Notes under the pieces: generated by a model
Databases searched by the model: none
Told to the model about the DNA's origin: nothing
Seen by the model: the letters and a program-made list of their open reading frames with translations, nothing else
Assembly (NCBI RefSeq): GCF_034008315.1
Contig: NZ_CP125377.1
Coordinates: forward strand, 558,001 to 622,000
DNA length: 64,000 bases
Direction of reading: 5' to 3'
Origin: Pseudomonas sp. P8_241
GTDB lineage: Bacteria; Pseudomonadota; Gammaproteobacteria; Pseudomonadales; Pseudomonadaceae
Translations under genes and position numbers: made by a program
Part shown: one piece after another, positions 49,577 through 58,281 of the stretch
Position numbering within the stretch: position 1 is the first letter of the stretch
Layout: each line of letters begins with the position of its first letter

Positions 49577-51113
49577 GCAGCCTCCAGTGTTGTTCGGCGA
49601 TACGTTGCAGGCACAGGCGCAATTCGCCTTCGAGCGCACGGTCTTCGATGACCGGCGGGAAATCTTTGCCCAAGGCCTCGTGCATGGCGGCGAGGGCGGG
49701 TGGCAGCGGTCGGGCGTCTTCGGCCTGACCGCGCAGCCAGACACCCTGATTGGCCGCCAGTAATGTTGCGGCAGCGACCTGTTCGGTCAGCTCCAGCACG
49801 CGGATGGCGTCGCGGGCAGCGATGGTGCCCATGCTCACCTTGTCCTGGTTGTGGCACTCGGTGGAGCGCGAGAACACGCTTGCCGGCATGGTGTTCTTCA
49901 ACGCTTCGGCGGTCCAGGCACTGGTGCCGATCTGTACGGCTTTGAAGCCATGGTTAAGCATCGCCCGTTCGGCGCTGGCGCCGGACAGGTTGCTCGGCAA
50001 GCCGTGGTTGTAACGCTCGTCCACCAGCAGCGCGAGCTGCCGGTCCAGCAGATCGGCGACGTTGGCCACGAGGTTTTTCAGGCTGTCCATGGCGAACGCG
50101 ATGTGCCCGCCGTAGAAGTGCCCACCGTGCAAAACCCGCTCGGCTTCGGCGTCGATGATCGGGTTGTCGTTGGCGCTGTTGAGTTCGATTTCAATGAACG
50201 AACGCAGCCAGTTCAGACTGTCGGCCAACACGCCGAGCACATGGGGTGCGCAACGCAGGGAGTAACGATCCTGTAGGCGGTGCAGTGGTGCGGTCGGTGC
50301 GTCGATGGCCAGATCCTTGCGCAACCAGGTGGCGACTTGCATCTGTCCCGGGTGCGGTTTGGCCGCGAACAGGCGCTCGTCGAAGTGCTCGGGATTGCCT
50401 TGCAGGGCGACCACGTTCAGCGCCGTTATACGTGTGGCCAGTTGAAGCAGATAATCGGCGCGGGCGAAAGCCAGGCAGGCGAGGCCGGTCATCACGGCGG
50501 TGCCGTTCATCAATGCCAGCGCTTCTTTCGGGCGCAGCACCAGCGGTTGCCAGCCGAGTTCGCGGTGCACATCGGCGGCTTGCCAGCGTTCGCCACGGAA
50601 CATCACTTCGCGTTCGCCGGACAAGGTCGCGGCGACGTACGACAACGGCGTCAGATCGCCGCTGGCGCCCACCGAGCCTTCTTCCGGAATCAGCGGCAGA
50701 ATGTCGTGTTCAAGGAACGCTTGCAGCCGCTCCAGCAGTTCCACGCGCACCCCGGACACGCCGTGGCACAGCGACTGCAAACGCGCCGCCAACACAGCGC
50801 GGGTGGCTTGCGCATCGAGCAACTTGCCCAGTCCGCAACCGTGAAAAGTGTACAGATGACGCGGCAGCGCCTCGACGTGATGCAGTGGCACCGCAACCAC
50901 GCACGAATCGCCGTAGCCGGTGGTCACGCCATAGATCACACCTTCCTTGTCCAGCAGGGAATCAAGGAATCGCGCACCCTTGGCGATGCGCTCGCGGTAC
51001 GCGGGATCGCTTTGCAACTGCGTTGGCACCTTGCGGTTGGCCAGGGCCAGCACATCTTCGATGCGCAAAGGGCGTTCGCCGAAGATTACCGGCTCAAGCG
51101 TTGGCGTCGTCAT
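49569..51113 (-). CDS. HAL/PAL/TAL-family aromatic amino acid ammonia-lyase
   Basis: The enzyme would remove ammonia from an aromatic amino acid to give an aryl-acrylic acid starter for the polyene. The 514-residue protein has the MIO-forming Ala-Ser-Gly at 150-152 (SVGASGDLTPLS) and the Tyr61 loop YGVTTGYG. The substrate-selectivity pair reads Phe90-His91, which is neither the Ser-His of usual histidase nor the His-Leu of a known tyrosine lyase. With no urocanase or other hut gene nearby, a pigment role is likely. It overlaps the acyltransferase gene by 20 bases. Confidence 0.9.
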   Translation of the reverse strand: MTTPTLEPVIFGERPLRIEDVLALANRKVPTQLQSDPAYRERIAKGARFLDSLLDKEGVIYGVTTGYGDSCVVAVPLHHVEALPRHLYTFHGCGLGKLLDAQATRAVLAARLQSLCHGVSGVRVELLERLQAFLEHDILPLIPEEGSVGASGDLTPLSYVAATLSGEREVMFRGERWQAADVHRELGWQPLVLRPKEALALMNGTAVMTGLACLAFARADYLLQLATRITALNVVALQGNPEHFDERLFAAKPHPGQMQVATWLRKDLAIDAPTAPLHRLQDRYSLRCAPHVLGVLADSLNWLRSFIEIELNSANDNPIIDAEAERVLHGGHFYGGHIAFAMDSLKNLVANVADLLDRQLALLVDERYNHGLPSNLSGASAERAMLNHGFKAVQIGTSAWTAEALKNTMPASVFSRSTECHNQDKVSMGTIAARDAIRVLELTEQVAAATLLAANQGVWLRGQAEDARPLPPALAAMHEALGKDFPPVIEDRALEGELRLCLQRIAEQHWRLHA

Positions 51114-52035
51114 CGGTCTTCCAGAAAGGATAAAAGTTGAACCATTGTTGGGGCGCTTCGAGACAATAGTGGCTCAGGCGTTCGGCATAGCGCGAAGCCC
51201 ACTGATGAATGACCTGCTCTCGGTCGCTGCGTTTCCAGATGATCGCCTGCGCGAACGGTTCTATCGTCAGGCGATAGCCACCGTCGGGCTTCTTCAGGCA
51301 CATCAGCAGATTGACCGGGCATTTCAACAGACCGGCCAACAGCCACGGGCCCTGGGGGAATTTTGCCGGGTGACCGAGGAAGCCCACGGTTACGCTGCGC
51401 CCGCCATGCAAAGGCACGCGGTCGCCGGCAATCGCCAACCATTCGCCGCGCTCCAGGCGTTCGTGCAGTTGCAGCATGATGACCGGGTCCAGTTCGCTGA
51501 CCTGAATCAGGCGCAAATGGGTCGCCCCGGCTTCGCCCAGCAAACGGTTGAACTGCTCGGCGTGCTTGGTGTGCACCAGTACGTTCATCGTGACCTTTTC
51601 ACCGATCTCTGCCAGCGCACGGCAGACTTCCAGGTTGCCAAGGTGCGCGCCGACCAACATCTGCCCGCGTGTACCGCGCAACTGATTACGCAGGAGCGCC
51701 GGGTCGATGATTTCGATCTGCTCGATGCTCAACTTGCCGTTCCACACGTCAAGCTTGTCGAGCATGGAATCGGCGAAGGCCATGAACTGGCCGAACACGC
51801 GCCAATGGCTCGGCCGCAACTCTCTGCGACCGCTCCAGTCGGCGAGCCGTTGCTGGTATTGCCAGGCACTGTGGCGGGCGCTTCGTCCGAACAGGAAAAA
51901 GTACAAGACGATGCCGTACAGCAGCGGGCTCAACAGTCGGCGACCGAGGACCCTGGCGCCAAACGCGGTGAGCTTCATCAGCCAGAAGCTTCCGCGTTCT
52001 TCGCGGTCAGCCCAATGCTGCTTGTCTGGTGTCAT
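51094..52035 (-). CDS. LpxL/HtrB-type acyltransferase
   Basis: The 313-residue protein from ATG 52035 is a lipid A-type late acyltransferase relative: one N-terminal membrane segment near 35-50 and the HX4E catalytic motif His131 to Glu136 (GAHLGNLE). In aryl polyene clusters it likely joins the pigment to a lipid anchor. ATGA overlap with the glycosyltransferase stop. In some clusters glycosyltransferase and acyltransferase are fused; here they are separate. Confidence 0.88.
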   Translation of the reverse strand: MTPDKQHWADREERGSFWLMKLTAFGARVLGRRLLSPLLYGIVLYFFLFGRSARHSAWQYQQRLADWSGRRELRPSHWRVFGQFMAFADSMLDKLDVWNGKLSIEQIEIIDPALLRNQLRGTRGQMLVGAHLGNLEVCRALAEIGEKVTMNVLVHTKHAEQFNRLLGEAGATHLRLIQVSELDPVIMLQLHERLERGEWLAIAGDRVPLHGGRSVTVGFLGHPAKFPQGPWLLAGLLKCPVNLLMCLKKPDGGYRLTIEPFAQAIIWKRSDREQVIHQWASRYAERLSHYCLEAPQQWFNFYPFWKTDDDANA

Positions 52036-52766
52036 GGTCGCCACCGGCGCCAGAGGATCATCGGCGAACGCAACAACATGCCGAAGAACAACCGCGTGTG
52101 CATGCTTGAAATCAGCACGTTGTCGTGGAACATCCGAAAGTGTGAGACACCGTCCAAAGGGTAATGGACCTTGGTTTGCAGCCACTGCATTGGCTGATTG
52201 CGCCAGGCCAGGCGCACCAGAATGTCAGAGTCGAAATCCATGCGTTTGCCGATCCTCGCCGACTCGATCAGTTCAAGCATTGGAGGCAACGGGTAAACCC
52301 GAAACCCGCACATGGAATCGCGGATCTGCAGCGACAGGGTGTTTATCCAGACCATGACGTGGGTCAGGTAGCGGGCGTACAAACGGCCTTTTGGCACGCT
52401 GTCGTCGTATTGCGGGTAGCCGCAGATGACCGCTTGCGGGTGGGCGCGTGACAGTTCGATAAACCGTTGCACGTCTTGCAGATCGTGCTGGCCGTCGGCG
52501 TCCACTTGCAGGGCATGGCTGAAACCCAGGCGCGAGGCTTCACGCAGCCCGGTCATCACCGCGGCGCCCTTGCCCTGATTGGTGGCCAGGCGGATCAGGT
52601 ACACCATCTCGCGCCGGGCCAATCGATCGAGCACCCGGGCACAGGCCGGGCTGCTGGCATCGTCCACCAGAATGCAGGGCAGGTTGCAGGCGATCAGTGC
52701 ATCGACCACCGTGGTGATGGCGGTTTCGTGGTTGTAGACCGGGATGACGGCGCAGGGGCTATGCAT
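52032..52766 (-). CDS. Family 2 glycosyltransferase
   Basis: The 244-residue GT-A enzyme begins CAVIPVYNHE and has LVDDASSPA and the metal-binding QVDADGQHD (DxD). A membrane-proximal hydrophobic stretch lies near 125-150. It is comparable to dolichol-phosphate-type synthases. Likely role: adding a sugar to the pigment anchor. The ATG is at 52766, preceded by the REPIN at 52791-52901. Confidence 0.88.
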   Translation of the reverse strand: MHSPCAVIPVYNHETAITTVVDALIACNLPCILVDDASSPACARVLDRLARREMVYLIRLATNQGKGAAVMTGLREASRLGFSHALQVDADGQHDLQDVQRFIELSRAHPQAVICGYPQYDDSVPKGRLYARYLTHVMVWINTLSLQIRDSMCGFRVYPLPPMLELIESARIGKRMDFDSDILVRLAWRNQPMQWLQTKVHYPLDGVSHFRMFHDNVLISSMHTRLFFGMLLRSPMILWRRWRP

Positions 52767-52790
52767 GGACCGAAACCTCTACAACACTTT

Positions 52791-52901
52791 TGTGGCGAGG
52801 GAGCTTGCTCCCGTTCGAGTGCGAAGCACTCGTCATGACGCCGGTGCGAGATGGTTTTGGGTCTGCTTCGCAGCCCAGCGGGAGCAAGCTCCCTCGCCAC
52901 A
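52791..52901. repeat. REPIN (GTGGCGAGGGAGCTTGCTCCC type) within the aryl polyene operon
   Basis: Facing TGTGGCGAGGGAGCTTGCTC units enclose about 65 bases with an inner CGAGTGCGAAGCACTCG palindrome. It fills the only sizeable gap in the operon (52767-52903), between the ligase and the glycosyltransferase genes. This is a REP subfamily not seen elsewhere in the window. Confidence 0.88.
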
Positions 52902-52903
52902 GG

Positions 52904-54583
52904 TTATGCATTCAAAGCCTCCAGCAAGATCCGCCCGCTGGAGCAGGTTGCAGTCTCATTGCGATAGGCGAAATACAGTTTGCCGCGAGTTGGGTCGAAA
53001 CGCAGGTGCAGCTGGATTTCATCACCGGGACGCACCAGCTGCTGGAATTTCAGTACTTCCATGCCGGCGAATTTTTCCGGCAGGTTCATCAGTTGCTGTC
53101 CCAGGTTCAACGCCCACTCCACCTGCACCACACCGGGCAGAACTGGCGCAGTGGGGAAGTGACCGCTGAAGTAGGCCAGATCCGGTGGCACGGCCAGTTG
53201 CAGGCTCCACTCGCCATCGGTTTCGGTTTGCTCCAGTACTTGTGGCGCCTTGGGGCGTGGTGCCATCAGCAAGGCGTCGACTTCAGCTTGAGGCAGTTTG
53301 CCCTGGGCATTGAGCGGCAGTTGTCGAAGCAAGCGCCAGCGACGTGGCAGGGCGAGGGCCTCACAGTGTTGACTCAGATGCTTGCGCAATTGCTCAGTCA
53401 CGCTGCGTCGACCCTGATTGCGCAGGGCATGCAGACCTGTTTCGGTCAGTACCAGCAAGGCCCCCAACGAGGCGCGGTTTTCCTGGACGACGCCCAGACG
53501 CGTTTCGGCGACCCATTCATGGGTTGCAAGTGCCTGTTCCAGCATCGGCAGCGAGATACGTTTTTCTTCCAGTTTGACGATCCGGTCCAGTCGTCGGAGT
53601 AATTCGAACCGGCCATCAGCGGTGATTCTCGCGGAGTCGGCGGTGTGTTCGACATAGCCGATTGGTAAATACGGCGAAGCAATCAGCAGCGCGCCGTCAC
53701 CGTCCTGGCTCAGCACAACATCGGCGAAAGGCTGCCAGAGTCCGGAGCCCTGGCGCCAGGCAATGCCGCCGGTTTCCGAGCTGCCGAAGATTTCCGTCGG
53801 CCATTGCCCAAGGCGTTGCTGCAGGTTCTGTGCGGCTTCAGCCGGCAAGGCGCCGCCGGAAGAAAACACCCGACGCACCGCGCTCAAGGCAGGCCAGTCG
53901 AGGTTGTCGCCCATACGCTTGAGCAACGCGGGGCTTGCGATCCAGGCAAAGGCGGGGTGTTCGCGGCTGGCGCGCTGCAGGTCCTCCGGAAAGGCCAGTT
54001 GCCGACGCACGAACGGGCGCCCGGAGCACAGCGGCCACAGCACCCGAAACAGCAGGCCGTAGATGTGCTGGGTGGCGACGCTTCCGATGATGCACGCTGG
54101 CCCCAGGTCCGCTCCCCACAACTGTTCCAGGGCTTCGACTTCATTGGCCAGTTGGCGCAGATTTTTTTCGATGCGCTTGGGCTCGCCACTGGAACCGGAA
54201 GTGCACAGATTGAGCTGGCAGTGATCCAGATCCAGAGCGGCGCCATCCAATGGCGGATGGCGATAGTCGCTCAGGTGGGCATCGCCGGTTTGATCGGTGA
54301 GCCACAGGTCAACGTTCCTGGACCAGCGCTGGCGGGTCTGTGGCTGCAGGTCGGCGGGCAGCAGTACGCTGACCCCGGCGCGCCAGGCGCCGAGCAGCGC
54401 GACCGCCAGATCGGCGGCATCCTCAAGGTGCACGGCCATCTGGCGCACGCCCTGGGTTTGCAGGCCGGCAGCCAGGCGCAGCGCCCGGTCGCACAGCTGA
54501 GCATGGTCCAGCGTCGGAGCGCTCGTCACGGCGCGCTCCGGCTGCGTCTTGAGCAACAGATGCTCAAGTTTTATCCAATTCAT
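52904..54583 (-). CDS. Acyl-ACP/CoA ligase fused to a hotdog dehydratase
   Basis: The 559-residue protein from ATG 54583 has two parts. Residues 1 to about 440 are an AMP-forming ligase: [17 protein letters not shown] is the phosphate-binding loop, [11 protein letters not shown] the adenine motif, and [11 protein letters not shown] the C-terminal Lys. From about 455 to the end it is FabA/ApeI-like hotdog sequence ([22 protein letters not shown] with the catalytic His). In E. coli-type clusters these are two genes (ApeH and ApeI). The start overlaps the COG4648 gene by four bases. Confidence 0.9.
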   Translation of the reverse strand: MNWIKLEHLLLKTQPERAVTSAPTLDHAQLCDRALRLAAGLQTQGVRQMAVHLEDAADLAVALLGAWRAGVSVLLPADLQPQTRQRWSRNVDLWLTDQTGDAHLSDYRHPPLDGAALDLDHCQLNLCTSGSSGEPKRIEKNLRQLANEVEALEQLWGADLGPACIIGSVATQHIYGLLFRVLWPLCSGRPFVRRQLAFPEDLQRASREHPAFAWIASPALLKRMGDNLDWPALSAVRRVFSSGGALPAEAAQNLQQRLGQWPTEIFGSSETGGIAWRQGSGLWQPFADVVLSQDGDGALLIASPYLPIGYVEHTADSARITADGRFELLRRLDRIVKLEEKRISLPMLEQALATHEWVAETRLGVVQENRASLGALLVLTETGLHALRNQGRRSVTEQLRKHLSQHCEALALPRRWRLLRQLPLNAQGKLPQAEVDALLMAPRPKAPQVLEQTETDGEWSLQLAVPPDLAYFSGHFPTAPVLPGVVQVEWALNLGQQLMNLPEKFAGMEVLKFQQLVRPGDEIQLHLRFDPTRGKLYFAYRNETATCSSGRILLEALNA

Positions 54584-55125
54584 GGGTGGCCTCGTACCCG
54601 TTGGCGTATCAGCCATTCAATGGCAAACATCAGGCCTATCAATCCGTAGGAAATCAGACCGGTGTACAACATCCACCAGCTCAGCGGCGCCCACAGCGTC
54701 AGGGCGGCGGCGCACAAACCGTTGCAGAGAAAAAACACGCTCCAGGCGATGGTTACCTGGCGGGTATAACGAATGGCCTTGGCTGGCAGGTGCGGCTCGC
54801 GCAGACGGGCCAGGCGTTCGACCATCGGCGGGCCGAATTTGAGGCTCAGGCCGAACAATCCCAGCATGAACCCGCTGATTAATACGGGATACCAGCGCAG
54901 CAGCGCCGGGCTGTCCAACAGCGCCAGCAACAGACAGAAACCAATGGCCGCTGTAGCCATCCACTGGCTGCCGGGGCGTCTGCGGCCGGTCAGCGCACGG
55001 GCCAGCCACAGGCTGCCCAGCAGCAGTGCGAACTGCCACGGCGCGAAGTGTTCCATGCCGAAATACACCGCAAAGGGGTACAGCAGGCCTGCCAGCAACA
55101 GGCCGAGGCCGATCAGTCGGCTCAT
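54580..55125 (-). CDS. COG4648-type membrane protein
   Basis: The 181-residue protein has about five membrane helices (LIGLGLLLAGLLYPFAVYFGME at the start; AWSVFFLCNGLCAAALTLW toward the end). Proteins of this COG4648 type are found in almost all aryl polyene clusters, without a known activity. Four-base overlaps link it to the second acyl carrier protein and the ligase. Confidence 0.85.
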   Translation of the reverse strand: MSRLIGLGLLLAGLLYPFAVYFGMEHFAPWQFALLLGSLWLARALTGRRRPGSQWMATAAIGFCLLLALLDSPALLRWYPVLISGFMLGLFGLSLKFGPPMVERLARLREPHLPAKAIRYTRQVTIAWSVFFLCNGLCAAALTLWAPLSWWMLYTGLISYGLIGLMFAIEWLIRQRVRGHP

Positions 55126-55376
55126 GCGGCCGGTTGAACAAGACGGTAGACAGCCTCGACCACGTCGCTGACCGTGCGCACCGACTTGAATTCTTCGGCG
55201 GCGATTTTCTTGCCGGTCTGGCGTTTGATGTGATCGATCAGGTCGACCGCATCGATGCTGTCGATTTCCAGATCCTGATACAGGTTGGATTCGAGGCTCA
55301 CGCGCTCGGGGTCCAGTTCAAACAGCTCGACCAAGGCATCGCGCAAGGTGTTGAAAATGTCGTCACGAGTTTGCAT
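55122..55376 (-). CDS. Acyl carrier protein (second)
   Basis: The 84-residue ACP has the phosphopantetheine site Ser40 in EIDSIDAVDL. It is similar in length to the neighbouring ACP but with a distinct recognition helix. Two ACPs (ApeE and ApeF in described clusters) are usual, one for starter loading and one for elongation. It starts nine bases after the first ACP stop and overlaps the membrane protein gene by four. Confidence 0.92.
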   Translation of the reverse strand: MQTRDDIFNTLRDALVELFELDPERVSLESNLYQDLEIDSIDAVDLIDHIKRQTGKKIAAEEFKSVRTVSDVVEAVYRLVQPAA

Positions 55377-55385
55377 GGTCCGGTC

Positions 55386-55646
55386 TCAAGCTGCCTGTTT
55401 TGCGGTGACGAACGCTGCAAGGCTCGCCACGTTGCTGAAATGATTGCGCGTGTCCTTGGCGTCTGCATCGATTTTGATGCCGTACTTTTTCTGAATGGCC
55501 AGGCCGAGTTCCAGGGCATCGACGGAGTCCAGGCCCAGTCCTTCGCCGAACAGCGTCTGGTCATCGCCAATGTCTTGTGCGCTGATGTCTTCAAGGCCCA
55601 GGGCTTCGATGATCAGGTCTTTGATTTCACGGTGTAGATCGCTCAT
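55386..55646 (-). CDS. Acyl carrier protein (first)
   Basis: The 86-residue ACP carries Ser41 in GLDSVDALELG. It begins MSDLHREIKDLIIEALGLED, typical of aryl polyene ACPs. It overlaps the upstream acyltransferase by 20 bases. Confidence 0.92.
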   Translation of the reverse strand: MSDLHREIKDLIIEALGLEDISAQDIGDDQTLFGEGLGLDSVDALELGLAIQKKYGIKIDADAKDTRNHFSNVASLAAFVTAKQAA

Positions 55647-56436
55647 CTTCGGCGAGCTCCTTGATAAAGTAAGAATGCAGATAATCGTTGAGCTTGCGCG
55701 AGGCTTGAGGGGCGGGCCCCTGTACGGCGTACGCCTGTGGGTCTATATCGGCCCCGACACGGAAACTGAAATGCACGCGCCGTTTGGGTATGCGATACCA
55801 GGGTTCGGCCTTGGTCAATGTCGTCGGGTTGACCTTGATTACCACGGGAGTGAGGATTTTCGCACCGCGCAAGGCGATTGCCGCGCCACCCCGATGAAAG
55901 GCCGGTGTCTGGCCGGGTTGTGTGCGGGTGCCCTCGGGAAAAATGATCAGGGTCTGGCCGCTTTTCAGTGCGTCTGCGGCGGTATCGAGCATGTCCATGC
56001 TGCCGTCGTTGCTGATGTAATCGGTGCGGCGCAGCGGGCCGCGAGTGAAGGGGTTCTCCCACAGACTTTGCTTGACCACGCAATTGGCATGGCGCACCAG
56101 CCCGATCAGGAACACCACGTCGATCAGCGACGGATGATTGGCAATGATCATCTGTCCCGGGCGGCCGAGTTTTTCCGCACCCTCGATATCGTAGGTCAGC
56201 ACACCGGTTCGGGCCATGAACTGCACGAAAAACCAGAAGCAACGACTGACGGTTTTTCGTGCACGCAGCCGATGGGTCTGGGCGTCGCCCGGCAGACAGC
56301 TCAACAACGGGAAAACCAGCAGGCGCAGGCACATACCGCCCAACCCGAACAGGGTGAAGCTCGCGGCGGTCGCCAACAGGCGCCAATAATAAGCGTCGCG
56401 GTTCTTTTCAGTCACGGATTGCGTTGCCAGGTCCAT
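55627..56436 (-). CDS. Lysophospholipid (PlsC-like) acyltransferase
   Basis: The 269-residue protein has one N-terminal membrane segment (about 24-46) and the HX4D motif His101 to Asp106 (NHPSLID), plus FPEGTRTQPG. It is a 1-acylglycerol-phosphate acyltransferase relative, found in aryl polyene clusters next to the chain-length factor. It may link the polyene to a glycerol lipid. It overlaps the chain-length factor gene by 25 bases. Confidence 0.9.
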   Translation of the reverse strand: MDLATQSVTEKNRDAYYWRLLATAASFTLFGLGGMCLRLLVFPLLSCLPGDAQTHRLRARKTVSRCFWFFVQFMARTGVLTYDIEGAEKLGRPGQMIIANHPSLIDVVFLIGLVRHANCVVKQSLWENPFTRGPLRRTDYISNDGSMDMLDTAADALKSGQTLIIFPEGTRTQPGQTPAFHRGGAAIALRGAKILTPVVIKVNPTTLTKAEPWYRIPKRRVHFSFRVGADIDPQAYAVQGPAPQASRKLNDYLHSYFIKELAEDERSTP

Positions 56437-57137
56437 ACACGATTTTTCCAGGCATGTTGGCAGGTTGTTTGCTGGTCAAGCAGCGCCCGCAACAGATTCA
56501 AGGCATGGGGCCCGCGGGATTTGGACAACGCATTCGAAGGGCTGTTCAGGGTCAACTGCCAGTCATTGCCGGGAGTGATCAACAGGCCGACGGCATAGGG
56601 AAATGGCACATCATCAATCCAGGCCGAATACGCCTCGGGCGGTTGCTCCTCGGTCACAACGAGTAACACCGCCGGAGCGCCTTCGCTCAGCAGCGCCGCC
56701 GCCTCCAGCATACCGTGTTCAAGGCCGTCTCCAGCGGCGGCGAGGGCCGTCATCTCGCTGGTCTCATTGCGCATGATCGACCACAGGCCGATGATCGCGT
56801 TGTGCACCGAAAGGCTGAACTGGGTCGGCGACAGCGGCTGATCAACGGCCAGATCGCTGAGAATGTCGAAGGTGCGCGGGGTTTCGCCATGACGAGAAAT
56901 AAAGACCAACGGAAGGTCCTGGAGACCATCGGCCAAGGGCCAGCCGACACTGAACGCCATCCGTGCCAGTCGGCTGAGTCGCCGACGCTGCATGGCTGGC
57001 AGGAACGAGACGTCAGGAGCGGCATCGCTGACCGGCAGCACGACAGGTTGTCGGCTCCAGGCTTGCCAATCGTCCACGCTTTCGAGCCCTGGAGCCCATG
57101 CGCGCCATTGGGCGATATTGAAATTGATCACAGACAT
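56412..57137 (-). CDS. Ketosynthase chain-length factor
   Basis: The 241-residue protein matches the short ketosynthase-like family (Ketoacyl-synt_2) that lacks the active-site Cys: no TACSS-type box is visible, but FSLSVHNAIIGLWSIM is preserved. It would pair with an active ketosynthase to set polyene length (ApeC in described clusters). It is the first gene of the operon; the leader of about 83 bases begins at the promoter 57227-57255. Confidence 0.88.
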   Translation of the reverse strand: MSVINFNIAQWRAWAPGLESVDDWQAWSRQPVVLPVSDAAPDVSFLPAMQRRRLSRLARMAFSVGWPLADGLQDLPLVFISRHGETPRTFDILSDLAVDQPLSPTQFSLSVHNAIIGLWSIMRNETSEMTALAAAGDGLEHGMLEAAALLSEGAPAVLLVVTEEQPPEAYSAWIDDVPFPYAVGLLITPGNDWQLTLNSPSNALSKSRGPHALNLLRALLDQQTTCQHAWKNRVWTWQRNP

Positions 57138-57226
57138 TTCATCCCGCCCCTGAGGGGCTTCCTGACGCGGTAAGTGGTCGAAAACCGTGCCTCACGCTAC
57201 GTGGCGCCAGGCGCCGAGTGGTGCGC

Positions 57227-57255
57227 ATTATCCCGGTGCCGGGAACGTGTAGCAA
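57227..57255 (-). promoter_or_regulatory. Sigma70-type promoter of the aryl polyene operon
   Basis: On the minus strand, TTGCTA and GATAAT are separated by exactly 17 bases. The spacer contains CCCGGCACCGGG, an inverted repeat (57232-57243). The rest of the 57138-57493 spacer has only a possible GTGTAGT/ACTACAC dyad at 57410-57461 before the ParA gene. Confidence 0.55.
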
Positions 57256-57493
57256 ATGCCGGTTGCATTTTGCTCAATCAGACGGACTGGTTAGAGAGCA
57301 AATACATGTTGGTTGCCAATTATTCGCATTTTAATCTGCCCGTCTGTCGTCTCTTATGGTTGTTGATTGTGGTACTTGCGGCTTTTTCGATAGGAGATCG
57401 CCACTGACTGTGTAGTCCCGATCCCAGCGAGGTAGCGAAGCAGTACCGAGGACCACTACACTCGGTCATTCTTTGATACGCGGAGGTTTTGAC

Positions 57494-58264
57494 ATGCGGC
57501 GTGTGGTGTTCAATCAGAAAGGTGGCGTTGGCAAATCCAGCATCGCCTGCAATCTGGCAGCGGTCAGTGCCAGCGAGGGCTTTCGCACCCTGTTGGTGGA
57601 TCTCGATGCCCAGGCGAACTCCACCCAGTATCTGACGGGGCTTACCGGCAGTGACATCCCGATGGGGATCGCCGATTTTTTCAAGCAAACCCTGTCATCC
57701 GGACCGTTCTCCAAGAAAAACCAGGTCGACATCTACGAAACACCGTTCGACAACCTCCACGTCATTACGGCCACCGCCGAACTGGCGGATTTGCAGCCAA
57801 AGCTGGAAGCCAAGCACAAGATCAACAAACTGCGAAAGTTGCTCGAAGAGTTGAGCGAGGACTATGACCGGATTTATCTCGATACTCCGCCAGCGCTGAA
57901 CTTCTACGCAGTATCAGCACTGATTGCCGCCGATCGTGTGCTGATTCCCTTCGATTGCGACAGTTTCTCCCGGCAGGCGTTGTATGGCCTGATGGCGGAG
58001 ATCGAAGAGTTGAAGGAAGACCACAACGAGGGGTTGGAAGTCGAAGGCATCGTCGTCAACCAGTTCCAGGCCCGTGCCAGCCTGCCACAGCAGATCCTCG
58101 ACGAACTGATAGCCGAAGGATTGCCAGTGCTGCCGGTGTACCTGGCCAGTTCAGTGCGTATGCGCGAATCGCATCAGGCCAACACTCCGCTGATCCATCT
58201 TGATCCGCGGCACAAGTTGACCCAGCAATTTGTGGAGCTGCACAACCTGCTGGAAAACGCCTGA
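57494..58264 (+). CDS. Orphan ParA-family ATPase
   Basis: The 256-residue ATPase starts at ATG 57494 ([16 protein letters not shown]) with GGAGG eight bases away. It has the deviant Walker A KGGVGKS at residues 9-15, the [10 protein letters not shown] motif and LDTPPALNF. It resembles plasmid and chromosomal ParA/Soj proteins, but no parB or CBP-binding gene lies next to it; the chromosome partition parA lies elsewhere in pseudomonads. It converges on trxC with 17 bases between stops. Cargo unknown. Confidence 0.88.
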   Translation: MRRVVFNQKGGVGKSSIACNLAAVSASEGFRTLLVDLDAQANSTQYLTGLTGSDIPMGIADFFKQTLSSGPFSKKNQVDIYETPFDNLHVITATAELADLQPKLEAKHKINKLRKLLEELSEDYDRIYLDTPPALNFYAVSALIAADRVLIPFDCDSFSRQALYGLMAEIEELKEDHNEGLEVEGIVVNQFQARASLPQQILDELIAEGLPVLPVYLASSVRMRESHQANTPLIHLDPRHKLTQQFVELHNLLENA

Positions 58265-58281
58265 AGAACAAAAGAACGGTG

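Noticed and set aside
57174..57407. A 77-residue + strand frame in the spacer before the ParA gene
   Set aside because: Arg/Cys-rich start without a ribosome-binding site, no family resemblance, and it runs over the aryl polyene promoter. The hydrophobic end is not enough support.
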